A stretch of 13,761 bases of DNA from Flavobacteriales bacterium (lineage in GTDB: Bacteria; Bacteroidota; Bacteroidia; Flavobacteriales; PHOS-HE28): assembly GCA_008016945.1 (NCBI GenBank), contig SSGN01000152.1:1-13761 (forward strand), read 5' to 3'. A model generated the notes under the pieces. The model was not told the origin of the DNA, did no database searches, and was given only the letters and a program-made list of their open reading frames with translations. Shown here piece by piece: positions 8,484 through 13,761 of this stretch (positions are counted from its first letter, which is position 1; every line of letters starts with the position of its first letter). The translations under genes and the position numbers were made by a program.

Positions 8484-8500
8484 GTCACCGTATGGGTGAC
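8484..8500. promoter_or_regulatory. Short inverted repeat in the leader of the pump gene
   Basis: GTCACC-GTATG-GGTGAC is a perfect 6-bp inverted repeat with a 5-base centre, 59 bases upstream of the pump start codon in the 135-base gap after the His-rich gene. It could be an operator for a metal sensor or a small hairpin in the intercistronic RNA. No regulator gene for this operon is in the window. The rest of the gap reads, on the transcribed strand, as a pyrimidine-rich leader (CCTCCCTCCTTTCCTCTTC) with no Shine-Dalgarno and no convincing TAnnTTTG box. Confidence 0.3.
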
Positions 8501-8560
8501 GGCATCATCGCATTCGCGCACCAGGGCCGCTGTGGCCTGGGTCACATGGAATGCGATGGC

Positions 8561-8938
8561 TCAGCAGCGCGGAGGCTGGATCAGGCCGTTCTCATAGCCT
8601 GGCAGCAGCACGGCCGGTTGCATACCGGTGTGTGCGCGGGGAATGGCCACCGTGGCTTCCATCAGGGTGGTCGTGGAGACGGCGATCGCCGAGGGATTGC
8701 AGTTGTCGCCTACCAGATGATGATGATGGAAGGGCAACTGCTCATGAGGCGTGTCGCCGTTGCCGCCATGGTCCTCGTTGCCGTAATGGAGGTCCAGGAA
8801 ATCAGCCACGCTAAGGTCAGGTGCCCGGTCCTTGTGCGCCAGGTAATGGCCGACCAATGCGGGAACGCGGACAGCATCGGGCATCAGCACCAGCAGGTAA
8901 GCCAGGCTCAACATACACGTTGCAAAGAAGCCGCGCAT
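8561..8938 (-). CDS. Small His-rich exported protein upstream of the metal pump
   Basis: This encodes 125 residues. Residues 1-20 (MRGFFATCMLSLAYLLVLMP) look like a signal peptide or membrane anchor. The mature part has VPALVGHYLAHKD, then DLSVADFLDLHYGNEDHG and LPFHHHHLVGDNC (H71-H74, C80). This pattern (hydrophobic N-terminus, a GHYLAHK-like stretch, FLDLHYG, then LPF) matches from memory an uncharacterised Bacteroidota family often encoded just before CzcA-type efflux genes. The clustered His and acidic residues and Cys80/Cys125 suggest periplasmic metal binding, but this is inference. An upstream in-frame ATG at 8992 would overlap the DUF1697 gene; the ATG at 8938 follows a clear -7 box and begins the signal sequence directly. 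The gene probably opens the metal efflux operon. Confidence 0.8.
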   Translation of the reverse strand: MRGFFATCMLSLAYLLVLMPDAVRVPALVGHYLAHKDRAPDLSVADFLDLHYGNEDHGGNGDTPHEQLPFHHHHLVGDNCNPSAIAVSTTTLMEATVAIPRAHTGMQPAVLLPGYENGLIQPPRC

Positions 8939-8942
8939 GGTG

Positions 8943-8950
8943 CAAAGGTA
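8943..8950 (-). promoter_or_regulatory. Bacteroidota-type -7 box for the metal efflux operon
   Basis: On the minus strand this reads TACCTTTG, a perfect match to the Bacteroidota -7 consensus TAnnTTTG. Only four bases separate it from the ATG at 8938, so transcription would begin at or next to the start codon (leaderless mRNA). It lies in the 22-base gap after the DUF1697 stop. No good -33 TTTG is found 19-21 bases upstream, so strength and regulation are unclear. It implies the metal operon is transcribed independently of the upstream gene. Confidence 0.6.
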
Positions 8951-8960
8951 GGCAAGTCCT

Positions 8961-9533
8961 TCATTCGCGCGATGCTTCCATGCCTGCGGCAAGTTCCTGC
9001 ATCTTCAATACCGTGTTCCAATTGCGAGCGGTGTTCACCACGCCGATGCCCTTGTCGAACTTCTCGGCCAATTTGCTGGTTCCGAAGCCGTGCGGCGTGT
9101 GGATGTAGCACACCTGGTAAGGGCCGAGCCGCTTTCCGGACTTCAACACTTCCAGCGACTCGCCGTCCACCGCGAGTGCCTGCAGGGCCTTCACGGCCTC
9201 CGGCTTGGGCGCATCGGCCAGCAGCACCGCGTGCACATGCTTGCCTTCGGCCTTCTTCGGGTACGGGTCATGCGAGATCACGGAAGCCCACTCGGAGGCG
9301 GTTACGGCGAAGATCGGCCGCTCATAGTTGAACTTCTTCCTGCAGATATCCGCGACCTTCGCCAGGGTCTCCTCCCGGGAAAGGGAACTGCGCACGAGCG
9401 CATTACCGCTATTGATGTACGTGGTAGCCTGCTTGAAGCCCGCCTTGGTCAGTGCGGCGCGGAGTTCGGCCACCGGTAGCTGTACCGGTCCGCCGACACC
9501 CCGGAACAAGAGGAGGAATACGGTCTTTTCCAT
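8961..9533 (-). CDS. DUF1697 family protein
   Basis: This encodes 190 residues. The N-terminus FLLLFRGVGGPVQLPVAELR, followed by LTKAGFKQATTYINSGNALV, matches the signature of DUF1697 (LLRGINVGG...L...GF..V.TYIQSGN), a family of soluble proteins of about 180 residues with no established function. The C-terminal part keeps the usual HTPHGFGTSKL...NWNTVLKM pattern. The ATG at 9533 was chosen over one at 9557 because MEKTVFLLLFRG gives the family's usual start. The gene is divergent from the TerB-like gene across 77 bases. Its 3' end precedes the metal operon by 22 bases, but there is no functional reason to link it to metal export, and the next gene has its own promoter box. Confidence 0.92.
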   Translation of the reverse strand: MEKTVFLLLFRGVGGPVQLPVAELRAALTKAGFKQATTYINSGNALVRSSLSREETLAKVADICRKKFNYERPIFAVTASEWASVISHDPYPKKAEGKHVHAVLLADAPKPEAVKALQALAVDGESLEVLKSGKRLGPYQVCYIHTPHGFGTSKLAEKFDKGIGVVNTARNWNTVLKMQELAAGMEASRE

Positions 9534-9610
9534 GGCTGATCCTACGAAGGTCGACACAAGCTCCTGACATCCGTCAGTCGAGCTCCTTGCATGGAGCGTA
9601 CCTTGCTGGC
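9534..9610. promoter_or_regulatory. Divergent promoter region between DUF1697 and TerB-like genes
   Basis: This 77-base gap must hold start signals for both neighbours. On the plus strand, TACCTTGC (9599-9606) is a partial match to TAnnTTTG four bases before the ATG at 9611, again suggesting a leaderless transcript. The gap also holds CTGAC-ATCC-GTCAG (9563-9576), GCTCC-TTGCAT-GGAGC (9582-9597), and AGCTCC repeated at 9559 and 9581. These could form a regulator site but are short enough to be chance. No convincing minus-strand box was found. Confidence 0.3.
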
Positions 9611-10012
9611 ATGAGCACCGCAGAGACTTTCGTTGAGATGTACACCAACCTCGGCTTCCTGTTCTACAGCATTGCTGCAGGGGATGGCCAGGTGAGGCAG
9701 GCGGAGGTGGATGCCTTGAACGAGTTGGTGAAGAAGCAGTGGATGCCGCTGGAATCGAGTCGCGACGAGTTCGGGGTTGATGCTGCGGAGTACATCAGCA
9801 TGAGCTTCGACTACGCGCGCGACAACAAGCTGGACGCGAAACAGGCCTTCCAACGCTTCGAGGATTCGTACCAGGAACATGTGACGATGTTCGACCCGGG
9901 CTTGAAGCGCATGGTGCTCGATACGGCAACGGCCATCACCGATGCGTTCGGGCACACCAATAAGTCGGAGCTGGCCACACTGACCCGTTTGCAGACCCTT
10001 TTCAGGGACTGA
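9611..10012 (+). CDS. TerB-like all-helical protein
   Basis: This encodes 133 residues (MSTAETFVEM...), soluble and predicted mostly helical. Residues 13-40 (NLGFLFYSIAAGDGQVRQAEVDALNELV) show the TerB/DjlA-N type pattern in which an A.GDG.V...E..A/L turn caps the first helix pair and its acidic residues could bind metal. The middle DEFGVDAAEYISMSFDYARD and the end NKSELATLTRLQTL fit a short family I recall from Flavobacteriia; function is not established. The ATG at 9611 was chosen over longer in-frame starts (from 9452) because those would run through the divergent promoter and into the neighbouring gene. It faces the RidA-like gene end to end, with 17 bases between their stop codons. Confidence 0.75.
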   Translation: MSTAETFVEMYTNLGFLFYSIAAGDGQVRQAEVDALNELVKKQWMPLESSRDEFGVDAAEYISMSFDYARDNKLDAKQAFQRFEDSYQEHVTMFDPGLKRMVLDTATAITDAFGHTNKSELATLTRLQTLFRD

Positions 10013-10029
10013 TCACCGGCCGGATCCGA

Positions 10030-10413
10030 TCAACCTTTGTACGCGATGGCGCTGATCATGACGTTCACGCCGCGCGGGAGGTCCTTGACACCCAACGTTT
10101 CGCGTGCAGGCGGATCCCCTACCGTGAAGTATGTCTGGTAGACGCGATTGACCTCGGCATAGTACTGCAGGTTCGTGATGTAGATGGTGCACTTCACCAG
10201 ATGCTCATAGCCCAGGTCGGCACCCTTGAGCACGGCCCCCAGATTCTCCATCACCTGCGTGGTCTCCATGGTGATGTTGTCCTTGCGTAGGGTCACGGTG
10301 TTGAACACCTGGCAGATCTGTCCGCTGATGAAGACGAAGCCACCGGCTTCCACGCCGGGAGTGAAGGGAGTGCCGGAAGAGTTGTCTTGACTGGCACGGA
10401 TCGTACGCTTCAT
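10030..10413 (-). CDS. RidA/YjgF family protein with a substituted active-site glutamate
   Basis: This 127-residue protein matches the family's usual length. RidA proteins form trimers and hydrolyse reactive 2-aminoacrylate and other enamine/imine intermediates from PLP enzymes in the cytoplasm. Seen: GGFVFISGQI (24-33), ENLGAVLKGADLGYEHLVKCTIYITN (56-81), and the C-terminal PPARETLGVKDLPRGVNVMISAIA (101-124). R104 aligns with the catalytic Arg105 of E. coli RidA. The position of Glu120 is Ser121 here (MISAIA instead of IEIEAIA), so this may be a Rid-subgroup paralog with another activity. The start MKRTIR at 10413 was preferred over an ATG six codons upstream. No clear TAnnTTTG box lies upstream. 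Confidence 0.9.
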   Translation of the reverse strand: MKRTIRASQDNSSGTPFTPGVEAGGFVFISGQICQVFNTVTLRKDNITMETTQVMENLGAVLKGADLGYEHLVKCTIYITNLQYYAEVNRVYQTYFTVGDPPARETLGVKDLPRGVNVMISAIAYKG

Positions 10414-10475
10414 GGTTCGTGTGGCCGACACTGGTGCGCCGGTCTACGAAGTTGCACAGATCCCCGACAATGGCA

Positions 10476-10505
10476 AACGCCGACCTCGGAACGGAGGTCG
10501 GCGTT
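10476..10505 (-). terminator. Hairpin terminator after the T9SS-sorted protein gene
   Basis: AACGCCGACCTC (10476-10487) and its perfect complement GAGGTCGGCGTT (10494-10505) form a 12-bp stem with a 6-base loop. It begins 21 bases after the stop codon of the minus-strand secreted-protein gene. Because the arms end in AA/TT, the transcript leaves the stem as GGCGTTTGCC with a short T run. It also lies upstream of the RidA-like gene and would insulate it. The 8-G run at 10509-10516 between stop and stem is a likely slippage or sequencing-error spot. Confidence 0.6.
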
Positions 10506-10526
10506 CGCGGGGGGGGCTTCCCAGGC

Positions 10527-11411
10527 TTATTGCTTCACAAAGCGCGCCATGCGAGGGGCGTTCGGGGCGGCCAGGTGAAGCACGTAGCTTCCAGGTTGCA
10601 GGGTCTCCGTGGGGAGGGTGGCGGCGCCGGTCTGCGTGAACCGATCTTCGAGGACCGTGCGGCCTTGCATATCGATGATGCGCCATGGAGCTGCGGCGGT
10701 GGCCTCAACGGTCAAGCGGTCCATGCAGGGCACGGGGTGGATGCTGAGCGGCTCGGTGCCCAGTTCCACGATGCCGGTGGCGGGAGGCCCAACGGCGAGG
10801 AGCAGGCCATTCATGCTGAGGACCAACGGCACCAAGGGCGACGTGCGCCAGAGCACGACCTCATCGTCCTCGTTCACCAGCTTAACCACATTGGCGAAGG
10901 TGCCCACCGGGGTGATGGCGGTGCCATGGCCACCGTAGACCCAGCTCACTGTGCCGGAGCCCTCCGCGTCGGTCCAAGGGTCGGAGAAAGTTCCGTTCAA
11001 GGACAGCGGGAAGGACAACACCTGCATGGGGTCGCTATATACATCGGGTTCGTCGGGCACGTCGGTGGCCACCAGCGACATGCCCGTTGCCGAAGTAGCG
11101 AAATAGCTGTAGTTGCTGCCCAATACCCCCATGTCCATATGCCAGGCGATATTGGCCGTGGGGTAGGTGGCGGCGTAGGGCGTTGCGGCGGCCGGCCCAT
11201 GGGTGAAGGTGCCGATCTCCTGAAGTGTCACGGAGCTCAGATCCCACGTCTGGTTCGCCCCGTCGGTGGGGATCGACGCGGTGCCTGTGTCCGTGATGAT
11301 GTACAACCGGTCGGTGAACGTGCCGATCGGGAACATGCTGTTGGTGAGCGTGACTTGTGCGTTGGTGGAAATGCCCAGGATCGTGAGAGCGAATGCGGAG
11401 AGTATACGCAT
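10527..11411 (-). CDS. Secreted protein with type IX secretion C-terminal sorting domain
   Basis: This encodes 294 residues. A signal peptide covers residues 1-18 (cleavage near STNA-Q) and would take the protein through Sec. Residues about 222-294 are a T9SS type A sorting domain: LSIHPVPCMDRLTV, the WRIIDMQGRTVLEDR strand pair, then TLQPGSYVLHL and a basic end MARFVKQ. It is therefore predicted to be exported across the outer membrane by the type IX machinery. The central 200 residues are Thr/Gly/Asp-rich, probably beta-sandwich, with WDLSSVTLQEIGTF typical of T9SS-exported proteins; no catalytic motif was recognised. The gene stands alone, with its own -7 box upstream and a hairpin downstream. 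Confidence 0.88.
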   Translation of the reverse strand: MRILSAFALTILGISTNAQVTLTNSMFPIGTFTDRLYIITDTGTASIPTDGANQTWDLSSVTLQEIGTFTHGPAAATPYAATYPTANIAWHMDMGVLGSNYSYFATSATGMSLVATDVPDEPDVYSDPMQVLSFPLSLNGTFSDPWTDAEGSGTVSWVYGGHGTAITPVGTFANVVKLVNEDDEVVLWRTSPLVPLVLSMNGLLLAVGPPATGIVELGTEPLSIHPVPCMDRLTVEATAAAPWRIIDMQGRTVLEDRFTQTGAATLPTETLQPGSYVLHLAAPNAPRMARFVKQ

Positions 11412-11432
11412 GGTTCAAGGGTGTTAGGTGTT

Positions 11433-11440
11433 CAAATGTA
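11433..11440 (-). promoter_or_regulatory. Bacteroidota-type -7 box for the T9SS-sorted protein gene
   Basis: On the minus strand this reads TACATTTG, a perfect TAnnTTTG match 21 bases before the ATG at 11411. A -33 TTTG at the expected spacing is not evident. The rest of the 224-base gap up to 11635 shows nothing convincing except a weak plus-strand box at 11611. Confidence 0.5.
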
Positions 11441-11610
11441 GGGTTTCGCTGCCAGGGCCAGTCCACGGCCGCCAGCCACCGACACCGGGGTTGCGCATCG
11501 TCAGGCATCAGGCCCGTGTCGCCCTTGGGCCAGGCGGTGTTTCCGTAAGTTCTTCGGCGCTTTCGGTACGGATCATGATATGCGTCAGTTCGTGACGGTC
11601 GTCAGGGTCG

Positions 11611-11618
11611 GAGCTTTG
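11611..11618 (+). promoter_or_regulatory. Possible -7 box for the 604-residue protein gene
   Basis: GAGCTTTG matches TAnnTTTG at five of six defined positions and lies 17 bases before the ATG at 11636. No clear -33 element was found. This is a weak candidate only. Confidence 0.25.
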
Positions 11619-11635
11619 GGGGCCGATCCACACAG

Positions 11636-13450
11636 ATGCCCGATCCCACGCCACGCCCCCACACCTTCCACATCCCCGTGATGGGGCTGGGTTACACCAT
11701 CGACACTCCCTTGAAGGTGGCGCATTTCGGTATTTCCTCGGTGGTCTCCATCATCGAGGACGAGTTGGTGGAGCGCATGCGCGAGCACCATTGCGGCCTG
11801 GCGGGTGAACCGTTCCTGCCCATCGCCAAGCAGGAATTGGATCATCGGGCGCAGCGGATCACCGCCTACCTGGATCTGCTGCAACGGCTGGTGGACCGCA
11901 ACATGGAACGCGTGCGACAAGCTCCGTTCCAGCCGGGCAGCGACAGCACGAGGTATTTCGAGTTGCTCCCCGATGCTTCACCCTTGAAACAGCGGTACAT
12001 CGTCATGCTCGCCATGGCACCGGGGAAGGAGCGGGACGCCGTGGAGCAGGAGCTCCGGCTGGCGATGGTACCCGGTGCCATCGATGTGAACATCATGGCG
12101 AAGATCGACCCCGTGAACTACGACAAGGCGGGCGATCCCTTGCCCGAGGAGTATTGCGATGCCATGAGCGCTTTCCGTGGATTCGCCAACAGCACGTTGC
12201 GCTCCGCGGTGGTGCTCAGTGCGGGGTACAACCCGCGGTTGTACAACTACATCACACGGTTCGCCGATCTCAGGCCCGATGCCCAGGGCGTGCTGCGCAA
12301 GCGGATCATCTTGAAGGTGAGCGATGTGCGCTCCTCGCTGGTCCAAGGCCGGTTGCTGGCGAAGAAGGGCTTGTGGGTATCGGAGTACCGCTTGGAGTCG
12401 GGCCTGAACTGTGGCGGACATGCCTTCGCCACCGAAGGTCTTTTGATGGGTCCCATCCTCGAGGACCTCAAGGCGCAGCGCGAGGCCATCGCCACGGAAC
12501 TATTCACGCTGTGCCAACAGGCCCTTGTCGCGGCGGGCCACGCATCCTTCATGGAACCGCCGGCCATGCGCATCACCGCGCAGGGCGGTATCGGTACGGC
12601 CGCCGAGGATCGATTCCTACGGGAACACTATGCGCTCGATGGCACCGGTTGGGGCAGCCCCTTCCTCTTGGTGCCGGAGGCCACCAATGTGGATGCCGCC
12701 ACCATGGAACAGCTGATCCATGCCCGGCCTTCGGACTTCTACCTGAGTTGGGCATCGCCGCTCGGCGTGCCCTTCCACAACTTCAGGCCCAGCACCTCGG
12801 AGCATCAACGCCAGGCGCGCATCACCAAGGGAAGGCCCGGCAGTGCGTGCTACAAGAAGTACCTGAGCAGCAACACCGAGTTCACCGCGCAGCCCATCTG
12901 CACGGCCTCGCGCCAGTACCAGGACCTGAAGATCAAACAGATCAAGGCCAGCGGTGCGGATGCCGCCACCATGGAACAGCAGATCACCGCCGTGACGGAG
13001 AAGGATTGCCTCTGCGAAGGCCTGGGCGCTTCGGCACTGCTGATCGCGGGCATGACCCCGGCGCACAAGCTGGAGGCCGTGGCCATCTGCCCCGGTCCCA
13101 ACACGGCCTACTTCAACCAGGTGGTGTCGCTGCGCACCATGGTGGATCACATCCACGGCCGCACGGACCTGCTCGCCGGCGTGGACCGTCCGCACATGTT
13201 CATGAAGGAACTGTCACTCTACGTGGACCACCTGAAGCGCGAGTTGCAGCAGGCGGGTCAGGCGGTCACCGTGCGGCAGCAGCGCTACTTCGCGGGTTTC
13301 CGCAGCAACCTGGAAGAGGGCATGCGCTACTACACCGAGCTGTTGCCCGCCATGAAGACAAAAGCCGCCGCGAACGTGGAGCGGTTCCGTGCCGAGCTGG
13401 AGGGTTTCGCAAGGGAGCTGCGGGGGTTGGAGATGCCGGTGGTGGGGTGA
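11636..13450 (+). CDS. Conserved protein of unknown function with flavoprotein-like TIM-barrel motifs
   Basis: This encodes 604 residues, no signal peptide, predicted soluble. I recall similar long uncharacterised proteins in Bacteroidota but cannot name a family. The start reads HIPVMGLGYTIDTPLKVAHFGISSVVSI (11-38), like the first strand of a nitronate monooxygenase or other TIM-barrel flavoprotein. GLNCGGHAF (256-264) and TEGLLMGPILEDLK resemble segments near the FMN site of glutamate-synthase-like proteins. TAQGGIGTAAEDRFL (314-328) resembles a phosphate-binding GGxGT loop, followed by WGSPFLLVPEATNV. Cysteines sit at C259, C405, C422, C458, C460 and C485; the CLCEGLG and ICPGP contexts would suit an Fe-S or metal site, but this is inference. 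The C-terminal 100 residues are helical. It stands alone, and the downstream repeat separates it from the TetR gene. Confidence 0.85.
   Translation: MPDPTPRPHTFHIPVMGLGYTIDTPLKVAHFGISSVVSIIEDELVERMREHHCGLAGEPFLPIAKQELDHRAQRITAYLDLLQRLVDRNMERVRQAPFQPGSDSTRYFELLPDASPLKQRYIVMLAMAPGKERDAVEQELRLAMVPGAIDVNIMAKIDPVNYDKAGDPLPEEYCDAMSAFRGFANSTLRSAVVLSAGYNPRLYNYITRFADLRPDAQGVLRKRIILKVSDVRSSLVQGRLLAKKGLWVSEYRLESGLNCGGHAFATEGLLMGPILEDLKAQREAIATELFTLCQQALVAAGHASFMEPPAMRITAQGGIGTAAEDRFLREHYALDGTGWGSPFLLVPEATNVDAATMEQLIHARPSDFYLSWASPLGVPFHNFRPSTSEHQRQARITKGRPGSACYKKYLSSNTEFTAQPICTASRQYQDLKIKQIKASGADAATMEQQITAVTEKDCLCEGLGASALLIAGMTPAHKLEAVAICPGPNTAYFNQVVSLRTMVDHIHGRTDLLAGVDRPHMFMKELSLYVDHLKRELQQAGQAVTVRQQRYFAGFRSNLEEGMRYYTELLPAMKTKAAANVERFRAELEGFARELRGLEMPVVG
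12691..12712 (+). repeat. Direct repeat copy 1 inside the 604-residue gene
   Basis: This 22-base stretch recurs exactly at 12958-12979, 267 bases (89 codons) away and in the same frame, encoding DAATMEQ at residues 353-359 and 442-448. The match extends to 28 bases with a single mismatch. It may reflect local duplication or gene conversion within the gene. Confidence 0.6.
12958..12979 (+). repeat. Direct repeat copy 2 inside the 604-residue gene
   Basis: Second exact copy of the 22-base stretch at 12691-12712. It lies just before the ITAVTEKDCLCEG cysteine motif. Confidence 0.6.
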
Positions 13451-13460
13451 GGGGGGATAT

Positions 13461-13567
13461 GGGCGTGCCCCCTCGCAGAGCCTCAGGGTCGCGCTTTCCG
13501 CTGTACTCCTCGCACCCCCGGCTTCCGGGCCGGGGGCGCTGCGGGGTGCCGCTCCGATCGCTCACGC
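13461..13567. repeat. Intergenic structured repeat element
   Basis: The stretch from GGGCGTGCCCC to CTCACGC fills most of the gap between the 604-residue gene and the TetR gene. It contains a perfect 8-bp hairpin CCCCCGGC-TTCCGG-GCCGGGGG (13515-13536). GTGCCCC (13465-13471) can pair with GGGGTGC (13543-13549) through five standard and two G-U pairs, enclosing it. The segments GCGCTTTCCGCTGTACTCC and GGGTGCCGCTCC, with terminal CTCACGC, resemble from memory a palindromic repeat family scattered between genes in many GC-rich Bacteroidota. I cannot confirm copy number here. The hairpin could also act as a terminator for the upstream gene. Confidence 0.55.
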
Positions 13568-13611
13568 GGGATCCCGGATGAACCATAGAGCCTCTACAGA
13601 CGTGCCCGAAC

Positions 13612-13643
13612 TTTGCCCATCCGGGTAAATTCCCCTTCCTTTG
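13612..13643 (+). promoter_or_regulatory. Promoter of the TetR-family gene
   Basis: The -33 element TTTG (13612-13615) and the -7 element TTCCTTTG (13636-13643, five of six defined bases of TAnnTTTG) are spaced by 20 bases, as expected for the Bacteroidota primary sigma factor. The start codon is eight bases after the -7 box, so the transcript would have almost no leader. Both elements are overlapped or flanked by the twin operator palindromes. Confidence 0.65.
13613..13628. promoter_or_regulatory. Operator palindrome 1 of the TetR gene
   Basis: TTGCCCATCCGGGTAA is a 16-bp near-perfect palindrome (TTRCCC-N4-GGGTAA) that overlaps the -33 element and the spacer of the promoter. Binding here would block RNA polymerase. 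It is the partner of the site at 13644-13659. Confidence 0.7.
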
Positions 13644-13659
13644 TTACCCGAATGGGTAA
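13644..13659. promoter_or_regulatory. Operator palindrome 2 of the TetR gene
   Basis: TTACCCGAATGGGTAA is a perfect 6-bp-arm palindrome with a 4-base centre, starting directly after the -7 box and covering the likely transcription start and the ATG at 13652. Its centre is 31 bases from that of site 1, about three helical turns, so two dimers would sit on the same face of the DNA. This is the usual form of TetR-family autoregulation. Confidence 0.75.
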
Positions 13660-13761
13660 GCCCAAGGACAACGAGACCCGGCAGCGCATCGTGGCGGCCG
13701 CCATGAAGCTCTTCCGCACCAAGGGCATGAGCGGCGTGAACATGCGCGAGCTGGCGGAGAA
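13652..13761 (+). CDS. TetR-family transcriptional regulator, N-terminus only
   Basis: Only 36 codons are present before the right edge. MGKPKDNETRQRIVAAAMKLFRTKG followed by SGVNMRELAEK is the typical start of a TetR helix-turn-helix domain (R..I..AA..LF...G...V.MR.LA). The ligand-binding C-terminal domain lies outside the window, so the inducer cannot be guessed. TetR regulators with this start often sit before RND multidrug efflux genes, which would then be downstream, but this is inference. The ATG at 13652 is the only start that keeps the whole first helix, and it lies within operator 2. The gene is probably self-repressed. Confidence 0.88.
   Translation, partial: MGKPKDNETRQRIVAAAMKLFRTKGMSGVNMRELAE

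Noticed and set aside
8426..8545. A 40-residue N-terminal extension of the pump
   Set aside because: The internal MIERIIHLSI is the standard CzcA start; the extension is unrelated, charged and includes the intercistronic inverted repeat.
10013..10029. CCGGCCGG palindrome between the convergent TerB-like and RidA-like genes as a terminator
   Set aside because: The 17-base gap offers too short a stem and no T run for either strand.
10509..10516. Run of eight G as a functional element
   Set aside because: It is intergenic, with no repeated G tracts nearby to form a quadruplex; better treated as a possible sequencing or slippage spot.
10419..11441. A 340-codon plus-strand frame opposite the T9SS-sorted protein gene
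   Set aside because: The minus-strand product has both a signal peptide and a sorting domain; the plus-strand translation is Gly/His/Arg-rich with no recognisable feature.
12154..13581. A 475-codon plus-strand frame overlapping the 604-residue gene
   Set aside because: It has a shadow-type Arg/Gly/His composition, while the other frame has well-formed protein motifs and a proper start.
1..13761. CRISPR arrays, tRNA or rRNA genes, phage or transposase genes
   Set aside because: No regularly spaced repeats, cloverleaf sequences, rRNA segments or mobile-element proteins were recognised on either strand.

Overview
The window looks like a chromosomal piece of a GC-rich Bacteroidota bacterium, most likely of the Flavobacteriales type. 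This is inferred from several signs: a secreted protein with a C-terminal type IX secretion (T9SS) sorting domain, TAnnTTTG-type promoter boxes placed directly before start codons, no Shine-Dalgarno sequences, and a CzcA pump fused to its TolC-like outer membrane channel, an arrangement I know mainly from Bacteroidota. No rRNA, tRNA, CRISPR array, integrase or transposase was seen.

Left part (1-9533, all minus strand). Reading with transcription, the order is: a DUF1697 protein (9533-8961); a small His-rich exported protein (8938-8561) with its own TACCTTTG box; a 1447-residue CzcA-type metal efflux pump fused to a CzcC/TolC-like domain (8425-4082); its lipoprotein periplasmic adaptor (4070-2883); a small unknown protein of clearly lower GC (2757-2323); and mfd, the transcription-repair coupling factor, which starts one base after that gene's stop and runs off the left edge. 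The three metal genes form one efflux module: the fused pump/channel and the adaptor together supply a complete tripartite system, and the small His-rich protein is probably an exported accessory. Inside mfd, an imperfect 67-bp palindrome is translated in frame as an extra segment.

Middle (9611-11411). A TerB-like helical protein (+) converges on a RidA/YjgF family protein (-) that lacks the usual catalytic-site glutamate. A T9SS-sorted secreted protein (-) follows, ending just before a strong 12-bp hairpin.

Right part (11636-13761, plus strand). A 604-residue conserved protein of unknown function has TIM-barrel/flavoprotein-like glycine motifs and several cysteines. Next comes an intergenic palindromic repeat of about 107 bp, then the start of a TetR-family regulator. 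The regulator's promoter carries two 16-bp palindromes (TTRCCC-N4-GGGTAA) three helical turns apart, one over the -33 region and one over the likely transcription start and start codon, which strongly suggests autorepression of a nearly leaderless transcript. The genes that this regulator controls probably lie beyond the right edge.
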